From Bradyrhizobium sp. SRS-191 (GTDB lineage: Bacteria; Pseudomonadota; Alphaproteobacteria; Rhizobiales; Xanthobacteraceae), in NCBI RefSeq assembly GCF_024586915.1, contig NZ_JANBVS010000020.1, forward strand, positions 62,001 through 126,000: DNA of 64,000 bases, in the 5' to 3' direction. The stretch's first letter is position 1. The number at the start of each line of letters is the position of its first letter. Shown piece by piece: positions 9,084-18,150 of this stretch. The notes under the pieces are model-generated. The model made no database searches and was not told the DNA's origin. It worked only from the letters and a program-made list of their open reading frames with translations. The position numbers and the translations under genes are program-made.

Positions 9084-10682
9084 ATGCCGCCAATGACCCA
9101 GCTCCTTCCCTGTCTCGCGGCGCTCGCGCCGCTCACACTCGCCCTTGCCGTCCTCCTGGGCACGGAGGCCGGCGCCCGCGCCGTCGCCACCCGTGCCATC
9201 GTCGCCGCCGCGATCGCCTTCGGCATCGCCACGGCCGCGAGCCTCGCCGCCGCCGTGCTCGGGGCAGGGCGCACGCCGCTGCTCGGCGCCTACGGGCTCG
9301 GCCTGTCGCTGCAGCTCGATGCGCTCGGGGCGATCCTCTCCGTGCTGGTCAGCTTCATCGGCCTGGTCGTCATCCGCTACAGCCGCAACTATCTCGACGG
9401 CGATCCCGGCCAGGTCAGGTTCATGCGCTGGCTGCTGCTGACGCTCGCGGCGGTGCTGCTGCTGCCGATCGCGGGCAATGTGGTGCTGCTGTTTGCCGCC
9501 TGGGTCGCGACCAGCCTGGCGCTCGGCAAGCTGCTGTTGTTCTACGAGACGCGGCCCGCCGCGATCCGCGCCTCGCGCAAGAAGTTCGTGGCGAGCCGGC
9601 TCGGCGACGCCTTCCTCGCGACAGCGGCCGTGCTGCTCTACATCCGGTTCGGCACGCTGGAGATCGCAGGCCTCGCCGCGCACGCCCGGGCGGGCGAAGG
9701 CGCCGGCTCGGCGATCGTCACGATCGCAGCGCTCCTGATCGTCGCGACTGCGATGCTGAAATCCGCGCAGCTGCCGCTGCATGGCTGGCTGATCGAGGTG
9801 ATGGAGACACCGACGCCGGTGTCGGCGCTGCTGCATGCCGGCATCATCAATGCCGGCGGCTTCCTGGTGCTCCGGCTCAGCGACGTGCTGCTGCTGGCGA
9901 CCCCGGCGCTCGACGTGCTTGCGGTCGTCGGCGGCGCCACCGCGCTGTTCGGCTCGCTGGTGATGCTGACTCAGACCTCGGTGAAGGTGCAGCTCGCCTA
10001 TTCCACGGTGGCGCAAATGGGCTTCATGCTGCTGCAATGCGGACTCGGCGCCTTCTCCGCGGCGCTGCTGCACATCGTGGCGCACTCGCTCTACAAGGCG
10101 CACGCCTTCCTGTCGTCGGGCAGCATCATCGATCTCGCCCGGGCGTCGTGGACGCCGAGCCCCGGCGGCCAGCCGCATGCGGCACGGCTGATCCTGGCGC
10201 TGGTCGCGGTGATCGGTCTGGCGCTGCTGACCGGGCTTGCCTTCGGCATGACCCTGCGCAGCAACCCGGCGCAGATCGCGCTCGGCTCGGTGCTGCTGAT
10301 GGGGCTGGTGCACCTGATGGCCAACGCGATCGACGAGCGGCCGAATGCCTTCGTCGTCGCCCGCGCCGCGGTGACCGCAGCCGGCGTTGCGGTCGTGTAC
10401 TTCGCGCTGCAGGCGGGCACGGCCTGGCTGGTCGGCGGCAGCATCCCCGCATCGCGGCCGGTCGACGGCGTCGTGCCGATGCTGATCGCATCTGCCGTGG
10501 TGGTCTCGTTCGCGGCCGTCACCGTGTTCCAGAACCAGATGATGCGCCGCGCCGACGCACCGTTCTGGATCGCAGCCTACATCCACCTGCGCAACGGCCT
10601 CTATCTCAACACCCTCGCCAACCGCCTCGTGCTGACGTGGTGGCCGCGCAGCTCGACCTCGCACCTTCCGTCCAAGCCGTGA
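9084..10682 (+). CDS. dabB: DabB, NuoL/MrpA-like membrane subunit of the inorganic-carbon pump
   Basis: 532 residues, almost entirely transmembrane. It is a proton-conducting antiporter-type (NADH dehydrogenase subunit 5) protein; LKSAQLPLHGWLIEVMETPT and PVSALLHAGIINAGGF are the conserved proton-channel helices with key Lys, His and Glu. It lies 13 bases upstream of a DUF2309/DabA gene, which identifies it as DabB rather than a respiratory subunit. DabA and DabB form a two-component complex that couples the cation gradient to capture of CO2 as bicarbonate in the cytoplasm. Two start codons three codons apart are possible. Regulation is probably by the divergent LysR. Confidence 0.88.
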   Translation: MPPMTQLLPCLAALAPLTLALAVLLGTEAGARAVATRAIVAAAIAFGIATAASLAAAVLGAGRTPLLGAYGLGLSLQLDALGAILSVLVSFIGLVVIRYSRNYLDGDPGQVRFMRWLLLTLAAVLLLPIAGNVVLLFAAWVATSLALGKLLLFYETRPAAIRASRKKFVASRLGDAFLATAAVLLYIRFGTLEIAGLAAHARAGEGAGSAIVTIAALLIVATAMLKSAQLPLHGWLIEVMETPTPVSALLHAGIINAGGFLVLRLSDVLLLATPALDVLAVVGGATALFGSLVMLTQTSVKVQLAYSTVAQMGFMLLQCGLGAFSAALLHIVAHSLYKAHAFLSSGSIIDLARASWTPSPGGQPHAARLILALVAVIGLALLTGLAFGMTLRSNPAQIALGSVLLMGLVHLMANAIDERPNAFVVARAAVTAAGVAVVYFALQAGTAWLVGGSIPASRPVDGVVPMLIASAVVVSFAAVTVFQNQMMRRADAPFWIAAYIHLRNGLYLNTLANRLVLTWWPRSSTSHLPSKP

Positions 10683-10695
10683 GCCGGAGATCAAG

Positions 10696-13221
10696 ATGAC
10701 CCAGGCTGCCCTCGCCATGTCCATGACCGACCCGATCGACACCACCGCCGAGGCCGGGCTGATGGCCCGCATCGACAGCGCCTGCGGGCGGGTCGCGCCG
10801 CTGTGGCCGCTGAAGCACTTCGTCGCCGTCAACCCGTTCCTCGGCTTCACTTCGCAGAGCTTCGCCGCCACGGCTGCGACGTTCGAGCGCGTGGTGCGGA
10901 CGCGGATGCTGATGCCGCGCGCCTACTATCGGCAGGCGCTCGACGACGGCCGGATCGACGATGCCGCGCTGGCGCAGGCGATCCAGCAGCATCCGACGAC
11001 GGGGCTCGAGGTCGATCAGCTCAAGCAGAAGGCGCGCGCCGAGGCTGGGCCGTCATCGCCGCCCGCCGTCGTGGCGACCGTCGCCGAGGTGCTCGACCGG
11101 CTCGCCGCGGGCGATCGCTACGTCTCGCTGGTCGCCTTCATGATCGACGAGATCTCGGCGTTCTGCGCCACCTATTTCGACGAGGGACAGGCGAGCTGGC
11201 CAACTCCGGTGCGCAAGCTCAAGCCGTACGCCGCGTGGCGGACGATCGCGGCCTATGACCGCAATCCGGAAATGATGGGGCTCACCGGCTTCCGCAAGGC
11301 GATCGCCGAGTTGCCGGCCGATCCGGTGCAGGCCATCGGCGTGATCGTCGAGCGGCTCGGCATCCCCGAGCGCGCGGTCGAGGACTATCTGGTGCGGGCG
11401 CTGTTCGATCTCGGCGGCTGGTCGGCCTATGCGCGCTACATCGGCTGGAATGCAGAGCTCGACGGCCAGCGGGACGATACGCTGCTGGAGCTGCTGGCGA
11501 TCCGGCTCGCCTGGGGCTACGCGTTGTTCAAGGCGCGCACCGACGCCGCATTCAAGATGGCCTGGGCGCAGGCGATGGAGGAGGCGGCGCGGCTGCCGGC
11601 CGATCATCGCCTGGATGAGACGCCCGAGCTCGCCATCGACCTGCTGCTGCACGAGGCCTATGAGATCGCCTTCCGGAACGGGCTGGTCGCCAAGCTCGCC
11701 GCTCACGGCTCGCCTGCACCAACCACCAGGCTTCCGGCGCGGCCGCCGGTGCAGGCCGCGTTCTGCATCGACGTGCGCTCGGAGATCTTCCGGCGCGCGC
11801 TGGAGACCGCCTATCCGGAAGCCGAGACCATCGGCTTCGCCGGATTCTTCGGCTTCCCGATCGAATACGTCCCGATCGGCCACAGCAAAGGCGGCGCGCA
11901 GTGTCCCGTGCTGCTGAAGCCCGCCTTCATCGTCTGCGAGGCCGTCAAGGACGCCGATGATGTCGAGCAGGCCGAGGTGCTCGGCCTGCGGCTGCTGCGG
12001 CGGCGCGCGGCCAAGGCGTGGAAGTCGTTCAAGGTCTCGGCCGTGTCGTCGTTCTCCTTCGTCGAGACCGCCGGCCTCGGCTTCGCCGCCAAGATCGCAA
12101 CTGATAGCGCGGGCGTGACGCGGCCGGTGCCGTCGCCGGTCGTCGATGGTCTGGATCCCGAGATCGCCGCGCGCGTCCAGCCGCGGCTCGTGCCGGGCGA
12201 GCTCGCCGGACGGGCGACCGGCTTCACCGATCCGCAGCGGGTCGCGATGGCCGAGGCGGTGCTCAAGGCGATGTCGCTGACCGGGCCGTTCGCGCGGCTC
12301 GTGCTGCTCGCCGGTCACGGCAGCACAACGGTCAACAATCCGCATGCGTCGGGACTCGATTGCGGCGCCTGTGGCGGCCACACCGGAGAAGCCAATGCGC
12401 GGGTGGCCGCCGGAGTGCTCAACGATTGGCGTGTGCGCGAGGGGCTGCGGGCCCAGGGCATCGACATCCCCGCGGACTGCTGGTTCATCGGCGCGCTGCA
12501 TGACACCACCACCGACGCGGTGACCTTGTTCGACGAGGACGACGTTCCGTCCGCGCTCGCGCCGGACCTGCAGCGACTGAAGCAGAAGCTGGCGGACGCT
12601 GCGCGGCTGGCGCGGCTCGAGCGCAGCGCGCTGCTCGGCATCGCGGATAAGTCCAACGTCGATGACGCCGTGATCGCGCGCAGTCGCGACTGGTCGCAGG
12701 TGCGGCCGGAATGGGGGCTCGCCGGCAACACGGCCTTCATCGCTGCGCCGCGGGCCTTCACGCGGGAACTCGACCTCGGCGGCCGCGCCTTCCTGCACTC
12801 CTATGATCAGGCGCGCGACGACGGCTATCGCACGCTCGAGCTGATCATGACGGCGCCGATGGTGGTCGCGAGCTGGATCAATCTGCAATACTACGGCTCG
12901 ACCGTGAACAACGCCGCCTTCGGCAGCGGCAACAAGGTGCTGCACAACATCGTCGGCCAGCTCGGCGTGCTCGAAGGCAATGCCGGCGATCTCCGCGTCG
13001 GGCTACCCTGGCAGTCCGTGCATGACGGCAGCCGCTTCATCCACGAGCCGGTGCGCCTGAACGTCTTCATCGCCGCGCCGGAGGCTGCGATGGACGAGGT
13101 GATGCAGCGTCACCAGGGCGTGCGCGATCTCGTCGTCAATGGCTGGGTGATGCTGCATTCCCTCGGGGAGCAGGGACCGATCCGGCGCTGCGTCCGTCCC
13201 GGCGAATGGAGGGCGGCATGA
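10696..13221 (+). CDS. dabA: DabA, beta-carbonic-anhydrase-like subunit of the inorganic-carbon pump (DUF2309)
   Basis: 841 residues. The zinc-site residues of the family are visible: Cys357 and Asp359 in FCIDVRSE, His541 in AGHGSTT, and Cys556 in LDCGACGG. The His-to-Cys spacing of 15 matches characterised DabA. DabA is a peripheral cytoplasmic protein that hydrates CO2 vectorially when bound to DabB. GGAG precedes the ATG at good spacing and the gap to dabB is 13 bases, so the pair is one operon. In a Bradyrhizobium-like host it could support carboxylation at ambient CO2 or autotrophic growth. It is convergent with the cytochrome gene downstream. Confidence 0.93.
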   Translation: MTQAALAMSMTDPIDTTAEAGLMARIDSACGRVAPLWPLKHFVAVNPFLGFTSQSFAATAATFERVVRTRMLMPRAYYRQALDDGRIDDAALAQAIQQHPTTGLEVDQLKQKARAEAGPSSPPAVVATVAEVLDRLAAGDRYVSLVAFMIDEISAFCATYFDEGQASWPTPVRKLKPYAAWRTIAAYDRNPEMMGLTGFRKAIAELPADPVQAIGVIVERLGIPERAVEDYLVRALFDLGGWSAYARYIGWNAELDGQRDDTLLELLAIRLAWGYALFKARTDAAFKMAWAQAMEEAARLPADHRLDETPELAIDLLLHEAYEIAFRNGLVAKLAAHGSPAPTTRLPARPPVQAAFCIDVRSEIFRRALETAYPEAETIGFAGFFGFPIEYVPIGHSKGGAQCPVLLKPAFIVCEAVKDADDVEQAEVLGLRLLRRRAAKAWKSFKVSAVSSFSFVETAGLGFAAKIATDSAGVTRPVPSPVVDGLDPEIAARVQPRLVPGELAGRATGFTDPQRVAMAEAVLKAMSLTGPFARLVLLAGHGSTTVNNPHASGLDCGACGGHTGEANARVAAGVLNDWRVREGLRAQGIDIPADCWFIGALHDTTTDAVTLFDEDDVPSALAPDLQRLKQKLADAARLARLERSALLGIADKSNVDDAVIARSRDWSQVRPEWGLAGNTAFIAAPRAFTRELDLGGRAFLHSYDQARDDGYRTLELIMTAPMVVASWINLQYYGSTVNNAAFGSGNKVLHNIVGQLGVLEGNAGDLRVGLPWQSVHDGSRFIHEPVRLNVFIAAPEAAMDEVMQRHQGVRDLVVNGWVMLHSLGEQGPIRRCVRPGEWRAA

Positions 13222-13268
13222 CAGCGACGGCGCGCCTCGCCATCGGCAAGGCGCACCGCGTGATGGCC

Positions 13269-16079
13269 TCACAGCGTCTTCAGGTACTCGATCAGGTCCC
13301 AGCGCTCCTCCTCGGAGAACGCGCCTCCGAGGACGCCGTTCGGATAGTCCTTGGGATTGGGCTTGGTCGGCCCCTCGAAGGAATGGCCGAGCGTGCTGTT
13401 GCCCTTGATCGGCTTGCCGCTGCCGTCCTTGCTGGCGAACACGGACTGCCCAACCTTGCATGCCGTCTCGCCGCCCTTGGCCACGTCAAAGCCGACATGC
13501 TTGGGATCATAGTCGCGGGCGCCCTGGCAGAACGAGGTCGGCCGCTCAGCCGCCGGCGTCAGCAGCCAATACAGCGACGGCACCGAGCCATTGTGCAGAT
13601 ACGGCGCGGTCGACCAGACGCCGTTGAGCGGACGGGCGCGGTAGGTCTTGCCGGCGGGATTGGGACAGTTCGGGCGATCCCCCCACAGCGCCGCCTGCTC
13701 GGCCGGGGAGAGCTTGCGGTCCTCCATCCACTTGTCGCTGGCGCGTTGCACGACGGCCATCAGCGCCAGCGCGTAGGGCATCTCGGTGGTTGAGCCCTGC
13801 GGCAGATTGCAGCCCTTCAGGTCCTTGGCCGGATCGACCTGGAGGAAGCCGGGCACCTTGACCTTGCGCGTGGCAAGAATGCTGGCCTGTCCGGGATCGG
13901 TCTGCATGACCTCGACGGGCTTCTGCATCAGGTCGAGGATCGGCCCCTTGGCGCTCCAGCCCTTCGTTTCCCAGTCATCGGCAGGCTTGATCTTCCAGAA
14001 GCTCTTGTCCGGATAGGTCTTGTCGAACACGGGATCGGCGACGGGGCCGAGGTGACATTCGACGCAGATCGTCGCGTAGATCTTGCGGCCGCGCTCGACG
14101 CGGGCCGGATCGATCTTCCAGGCGTCGTCGCCGGCGAACAGCTTCTCCGGCCATTTCGGCGACGTCAGTCCGCCGAAGGCCGGCGTCGTCGTCGCGAACG
14201 GATCGGGGCCGCGCAGCATGTCCTCGATATGGGTGAGGTTCTCGACCGCCATGGTCGACCGCCACAGCTTCTCGCTCGCGGTCTCCGGCGAGAAGTTGAT
14301 CTGCGCCGACACGCCGAGCGCCTCGCCGGCATTGCGGATCAAAGGCTGCGAGATCGAGCCGTCATACTGCGCCCAGGAGAACCAGGGCACGGTCCAGATC
14401 GGCGGATAGGACACCGGCGCGTCGATGGCCTCCTGGTTGCCGAGCATGTCCGGCAGGCCGCTCACGGCCATGTCGAGATAGAACACCTGGTTGCCGATGC
14501 GGTTGAGCGCATCGAGCCGGCCGAAGCCCTCCTCGGTCTCGGTCTGGCCCTTCGCCTCGATCGCCGTCTGGTAGTTCTTGGCCTGCATGTTGAGCGCAAA
14601 GTCGGTCGCCGCCTTCAGCCCCTTCTTGAGGGCATCGCGATCGGCATCCGTGGCGTTCGGCCCGAGCACGCGATCGGCAAAGCGCGCGAAGCGGCCGGGC
14701 ACGTATTGCGTGAAGATCATCGCAAAGCCCATCGCCTCTTCCAGCTTGCGCAGGTCGACCATTCCCGGGCCGCCGTCGAAGCGCACGCTGACGCCCTTGT
14801 AGTGGATGCTGCCGGTGTGACAGGCCGCGCAGGTCAGGCCGATCTTGTCCGACTGTGCGGCGCCCGTGGCCGGATCGGTCGCGCCGGAGAGCCGGGCGAA
14901 GCCGACCGGCAGGCCGCCTTCATTGCCGGCCGGCGTCGGCTTCAGGCTGGCGGGCAGCACGGGCGCGATATCGGTCCTGGCAGCCGTCGTGGCCGCGTAG
15001 CCGAACGCGCGAAGCGCGCTGGGATCACCGTCGACGCTCTTCGGACTGGGAATGAAGCCGAAGCGCTCGAGATAGGCGCTGTCGGAGATCAGGCCGGGCG
15101 TGCCGAACAGCGACAGATAAGGCTGCTCCATCGCCATGAACCAGGTGTAGGGAATCGGGAAGGTCGCCGTGCCCTGCGTGACATGGTGGAACCAGTGCCG
15201 GTCCTTGGTGGTCCAGCCCTGGTCGAGCCAATAGGCGGCCTTGGTCGGCTCGGCCTCCGGCAGCGCCGGCGGAATCAGGGCCGCAGCCTTCTTCGGCAGG
15301 ATAGCGCTCAGCTTGTCGCTGACCGCGTCCGGCGCAGCCACCCAGGCGAGCAAGACCGCGACCGCAGCCAGCACCGCCGTGCCGACGACGGCCTTGCCGA
15401 TCCGCCAGATGATGTTGGCGGGGGTCGGCTTGGCCATCAGGCGCGAGACGATGCGTTGCGGAAAACGGCGCTCGACGAACAGCGTGCGGACCTCGGCGAC
15501 CGACAGATAGCGGCCGTCGCCTTCGCCCTTGCCCAGGATGTTGAGCAGCACCGGCCATTCGCCCTGCATCAGGATCGGGAAGTACCAGCGCGCCTGGTCG
15601 CCGTCGCGCTGCAGATTGGCCTTCATGAAGGTCTGGATCTGCGCTTTGTTGAGGCCGTGCTCGGTGCCGCCATTGGGATCAGGATAGTCGCTGCCGAAGC
15701 TCGCGAACCGATCGATCTCCTCGGGATGGACCTTGGCCTCGGCATCGAGGATGCGCGAGCCGCCGCCATGCTTGTCGAGCGGACCGTTGCGCAATTCGTC
15801 GAGATCGGCGCCAGAGACCATGCTCTTCAGCAGCCGCAGCGGCGAAAGGCCGTTGGCAATCAGTGCGACGCCGAAGGTCTCGATGCCGACGATGCGCCTC
15901 TTGAAGCCGGTCTCACCACTGGCCGCCTCGACCTGATGACCGATCGTCTTCAGCGGGACGCTGTGTCCCTCGACGAAGCCGCCGGCCACGAGCGCGCGCA
16001 GGAACGGACAGGGATTATTGGCGGAAACGGGGACTTGTCCCGGCAGGGCGTCACGGACGCGGGCGCTGTCTTCTTGCAT
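13269..16079 (-). CDS. membrane-anchored RoxA-like di-haem cytochrome c with N-terminal peroxidase-like domain
   Basis: 936 residues in three parts. Residues 1-215 have no signal peptide and carry NNPCPFLRALVAGGFVEGH (Cys24), resembling the Pro-Cys-Pro haem-thiolate loop of chloroperoxidases and peroxygenases. LDKHGGGSR near 101 and YLSVAEVRTLFVERRFP near 191 also resemble that family. Residues 229-249 form one membrane span. The remainder is a periplasmic di-haem c region with CAACH (417-421) and CVECH (672-676) and RoxA/cytochrome-peroxidase-like motifs such as QGTATFPIPYTWF. The ATG was chosen for AAGGA upstream. The haem-c assignment is firm; the peroxidase likeness is my reading by eye. 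Substrate unknown. Confidence 0.75.
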   Translation of the reverse strand: MQEDSARVRDALPGQVPVSANNPCPFLRALVAGGFVEGHSVPLKTIGHQVEAASGETGFKRRIVGIETFGVALIANGLSPLRLLKSMVSGADLDELRNGPLDKHGGGSRILDAEAKVHPEEIDRFASFGSDYPDPNGGTEHGLNKAQIQTFMKANLQRDGDQARWYFPILMQGEWPVLLNILGKGEGDGRYLSVAEVRTLFVERRFPQRIVSRLMAKPTPANIIWRIGKAVVGTAVLAAVAVLLAWVAAPDAVSDKLSAILPKKAAALIPPALPEAEPTKAAYWLDQGWTTKDRHWFHHVTQGTATFPIPYTWFMAMEQPYLSLFGTPGLISDSAYLERFGFIPSPKSVDGDPSALRAFGYAATTAARTDIAPVLPASLKPTPAGNEGGLPVGFARLSGATDPATGAAQSDKIGLTCAACHTGSIHYKGVSVRFDGGPGMVDLRKLEEAMGFAMIFTQYVPGRFARFADRVLGPNATDADRDALKKGLKAATDFALNMQAKNYQTAIEAKGQTETEEGFGRLDALNRIGNQVFYLDMAVSGLPDMLGNQEAIDAPVSYPPIWTVPWFSWAQYDGSISQPLIRNAGEALGVSAQINFSPETASEKLWRSTMAVENLTHIEDMLRGPDPFATTTPAFGGLTSPKWPEKLFAGDDAWKIDPARVERGRKIYATICVECHLGPVADPVFDKTYPDKSFWKIKPADDWETKGWSAKGPILDLMQKPVEVMQTDPGQASILATRKVKVPGFLQVDPAKDLKGCNLPQGSTTEMPYALALMAVVQRASDKWMEDRKLSPAEQAALWGDRPNCPNPAGKTYRARPLNGVWSTAPYLHNGSVPSLYWLLTPAAERPTSFCQGARDYDPKHVGFDVAKGGETACKVGQSVFASKDGSGKPIKGNSTLGHSFEGPTKPNPKDYPNGVLGGAFSEEERWDLIEYLKTL

Positions 16080-16249
16080 CGTGCGACATCCTTGAAAAGC
16101 ACCTGAGTGATGAAAACGGGTACGCAAACAAACAAGGTCGGCGCCGAATTGCGCCGCGGAAGGGCGAAGCCCTCAGCGTCTGAACGTTACAATGCAACTA
16201 TGAATGATGGCGTAACCCGCCGCCGTGTCAACCTCAAGTCGAGATTGCG

Positions 16250-18040
16250 TTATTCGCCCGCGTATTTCGCCTTGGTGTCGACCAGCGTCAGCTTGGTGAG
16301 CGGCACGCCGGCTTTGACCAGACCGTCGCGATAATGGGCGATGTCAGCCGGATTGCGCCAGCGGATGTTGCTCAGAAGCCGGTCGATCGTCATCCACGGA
16401 TGCTGACCGAGCAGCGCGGCGACGGCCTCGCCGGCTTCGACCGACCGTCCGAGCTGCGCCAGCGCGGCGGCGCGAATGGCGAGGCACTGCAGATGGTTGG
16501 GGTTTTGATAGTGCGACTCGCGCGCCCAGGACAGCGACGCGTCATACTGGCCGAGCATGTAGTGGCTGAAGGCGCTGAGCACCGACCACTGATAGCGCGG
16601 ATCACTGTTGCCGCGCTGCGCCGCCACCGAGAACAGCTCGATCGCCTGGCGGTGTTCGCCGCCGACGAGGTGACACACGCCGAGCACGCCGCGCGCGCCC
16701 ATGTCATAGGGATTGAGCTGCAGCGCCTTGCGTGCCGCCTCCATGCCCGCTTCCACCCGTCCCTGCATGGCATGGACATAGGCCAGCAGCGAGTAGGAAA
16801 AGGACGAGCGGGAATCGAGTCGCACGCCGGCTTCGGCGAGCGCCATCGCCTCGTCCCACAGCTCCCGCGAATTCCGGATCCAGCCGAAATGGATGCCCTG
16901 CAGCAGGATCGTGCCGAGATAGGTGTGGGCGATGGCGAGACCCGGGTCGATCTTGATCGCTTCGCGGAACAGGGCGATCGAGCTTTGGTAGTCGGCCTTG
17001 GTCGGCTGGTAGTAATGCGACAGCCCGCGCAGAAAACGGTCCCACGCCGTCAGATCGGTGGTCGATCTCACTGGTACGGCGGCTTCGGCGCGGTAGATCT
17101 CGGGGATCAGGGCCGTGCAGAGATTGGCGGTGATGTCGTCCTGGACGGCGAACAGGTCGCCGATGTCGCGGTCGTAGCGGCCGGCCCAGATCTGCTCGCC
17201 ATTCTCGGGGGCGACCAGCTCGGCGGTGACCCTGATCTTGTTGCCGGAGCGCCGCACCGAGCCCTGGATCAGATAGGTCGCATCGATCTCGCGCGCGATC
17301 AGGCGCGCGCTCATGCCCGCATGCTTGAAGGCAAAGGTCGAATTGCGGCTGAGCACGCGGAAGAAGGATTGCAGCGAGAGCGCGTGGATCAGGTCTTCCG
17401 CCAGGCCGTCCGAGAAGTACTCATCGGTCTCGCTGCTGAGATTGGCAAAGGGCAGCACGCCGACGATGGCGGTCCGGTACTCCGCCGGCAGCGCGGTTGC
17501 GGGCGGCGTCTCGCGGCTCTTTTCCGGCGAGGACGGATCCCAGGTCCAGACGTTGATTGCGCCTTCGATGTTCTTGAAGCGGAACGGACCCCGGTCGACA
17601 AAGGTCACGGTCAGATGCTTGAAGGCTTCCTGATAGGCCTTGTTGGACAGCGCGATTCCGCCGGGAGGGGCTGCGGCTTCAAGTCGCACTGCGGTGTTGA
17701 CGCCGTCGCCGAACACCTCGTCCTCATCGAAGATGACATCGCCCATGTTCACGCCGAGGCGGAACTGCATGACGCGGTCGGCCGGCAGATGAGCATTGCG
17801 CTCGGCCATCAGCTTCTGGACCTCGACAGCGGCCGCAATGGCGCCGACGATGCTCGGAAACTCCAGGAGAAACCCGTCCCCCGTATACTTTACGATGCGG
17901 CCGCCGTGATTGAGGATGATCGGATGGATGGCGCCGCGATGCGCCTTGAACGCGGCATGGGTTCCCGCCTCGTCGGCGCCCATCATCCGCGAGTAACCGA
18001 CCACATCGGCACAGACAATGGCGGCCAGCCGTCTCTCCAT
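16250..18040 (-). CDS. class III adenylate/guanylate cyclase with TolB-like and TPR domains (copy 1)
   Basis: 596 residues. A catalytic CHD domain occupies about 1-165, with metal-binding Asp in CADVVGYSRMM and YTGDGFLLEF. A TolB-like domain follows (VGVLPFANLSSETDEYFSDG, about 185-300) and then TPR repeats to the C-terminus. This soluble architecture is abundant in Bradyrhizobium and is thought to make cAMP in response to protein-protein signals. The ATG follows GAGGAAACG. The gene lies 110 bases downstream of a same-strand paralogue of nearly identical layout, showing tandem duplication. Confidence 0.88.
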   Translation of the reverse strand: MERRLAAIVCADVVGYSRMMGADEAGTHAAFKAHRGAIHPIILNHGGRIVKYTGDGFLLEFPSIVGAIAAAVEVQKLMAERNAHLPADRVMQFRLGVNMGDVIFDEDEVFGDGVNTAVRLEAAAPPGGIALSNKAYQEAFKHLTVTFVDRGPFRFKNIEGAINVWTWDPSSPEKSRETPPATALPAEYRTAIVGVLPFANLSSETDEYFSDGLAEDLIHALSLQSFFRVLSRNSTFAFKHAGMSARLIAREIDATYLIQGSVRRSGNKIRVTAELVAPENGEQIWAGRYDRDIGDLFAVQDDITANLCTALIPEIYRAEAAVPVRSTTDLTAWDRFLRGLSHYYQPTKADYQSSIALFREAIKIDPGLAIAHTYLGTILLQGIHFGWIRNSRELWDEAMALAEAGVRLDSRSSFSYSLLAYVHAMQGRVEAGMEAARKALQLNPYDMGARGVLGVCHLVGGEHRQAIELFSVAAQRGNSDPRYQWSVLSAFSHYMLGQYDASLSWARESHYQNPNHLQCLAIRAAALAQLGRSVEAGEAVAALLGQHPWMTIDRLLSNIRWRNPADIAHYRDGLVKAGVPLTKLTLVDTKAKYAGE

Positions 18041-18150
18041 TCGTTTCCTCGCTCCTACACTGGGCGATAACACGGCAGCGCTGCTTGAATCCAATGATTT
18101 TGCGGAAGCAATGTGTAGGCCATGTGGCGGTCCGGCGACTGATCCCCGCC

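Noticed and set aside
9057..10871. 604-codon open frame opposite dabB
   Set aside because: Charged shadow translation; dabB has conserved transporter motifs.
14052..16106. long plus-strand open frame opposite the cytochrome gene
   Set aside because: Shadow of the di-haem cytochrome, which has two CxxCH motifs and a good ribosome site.
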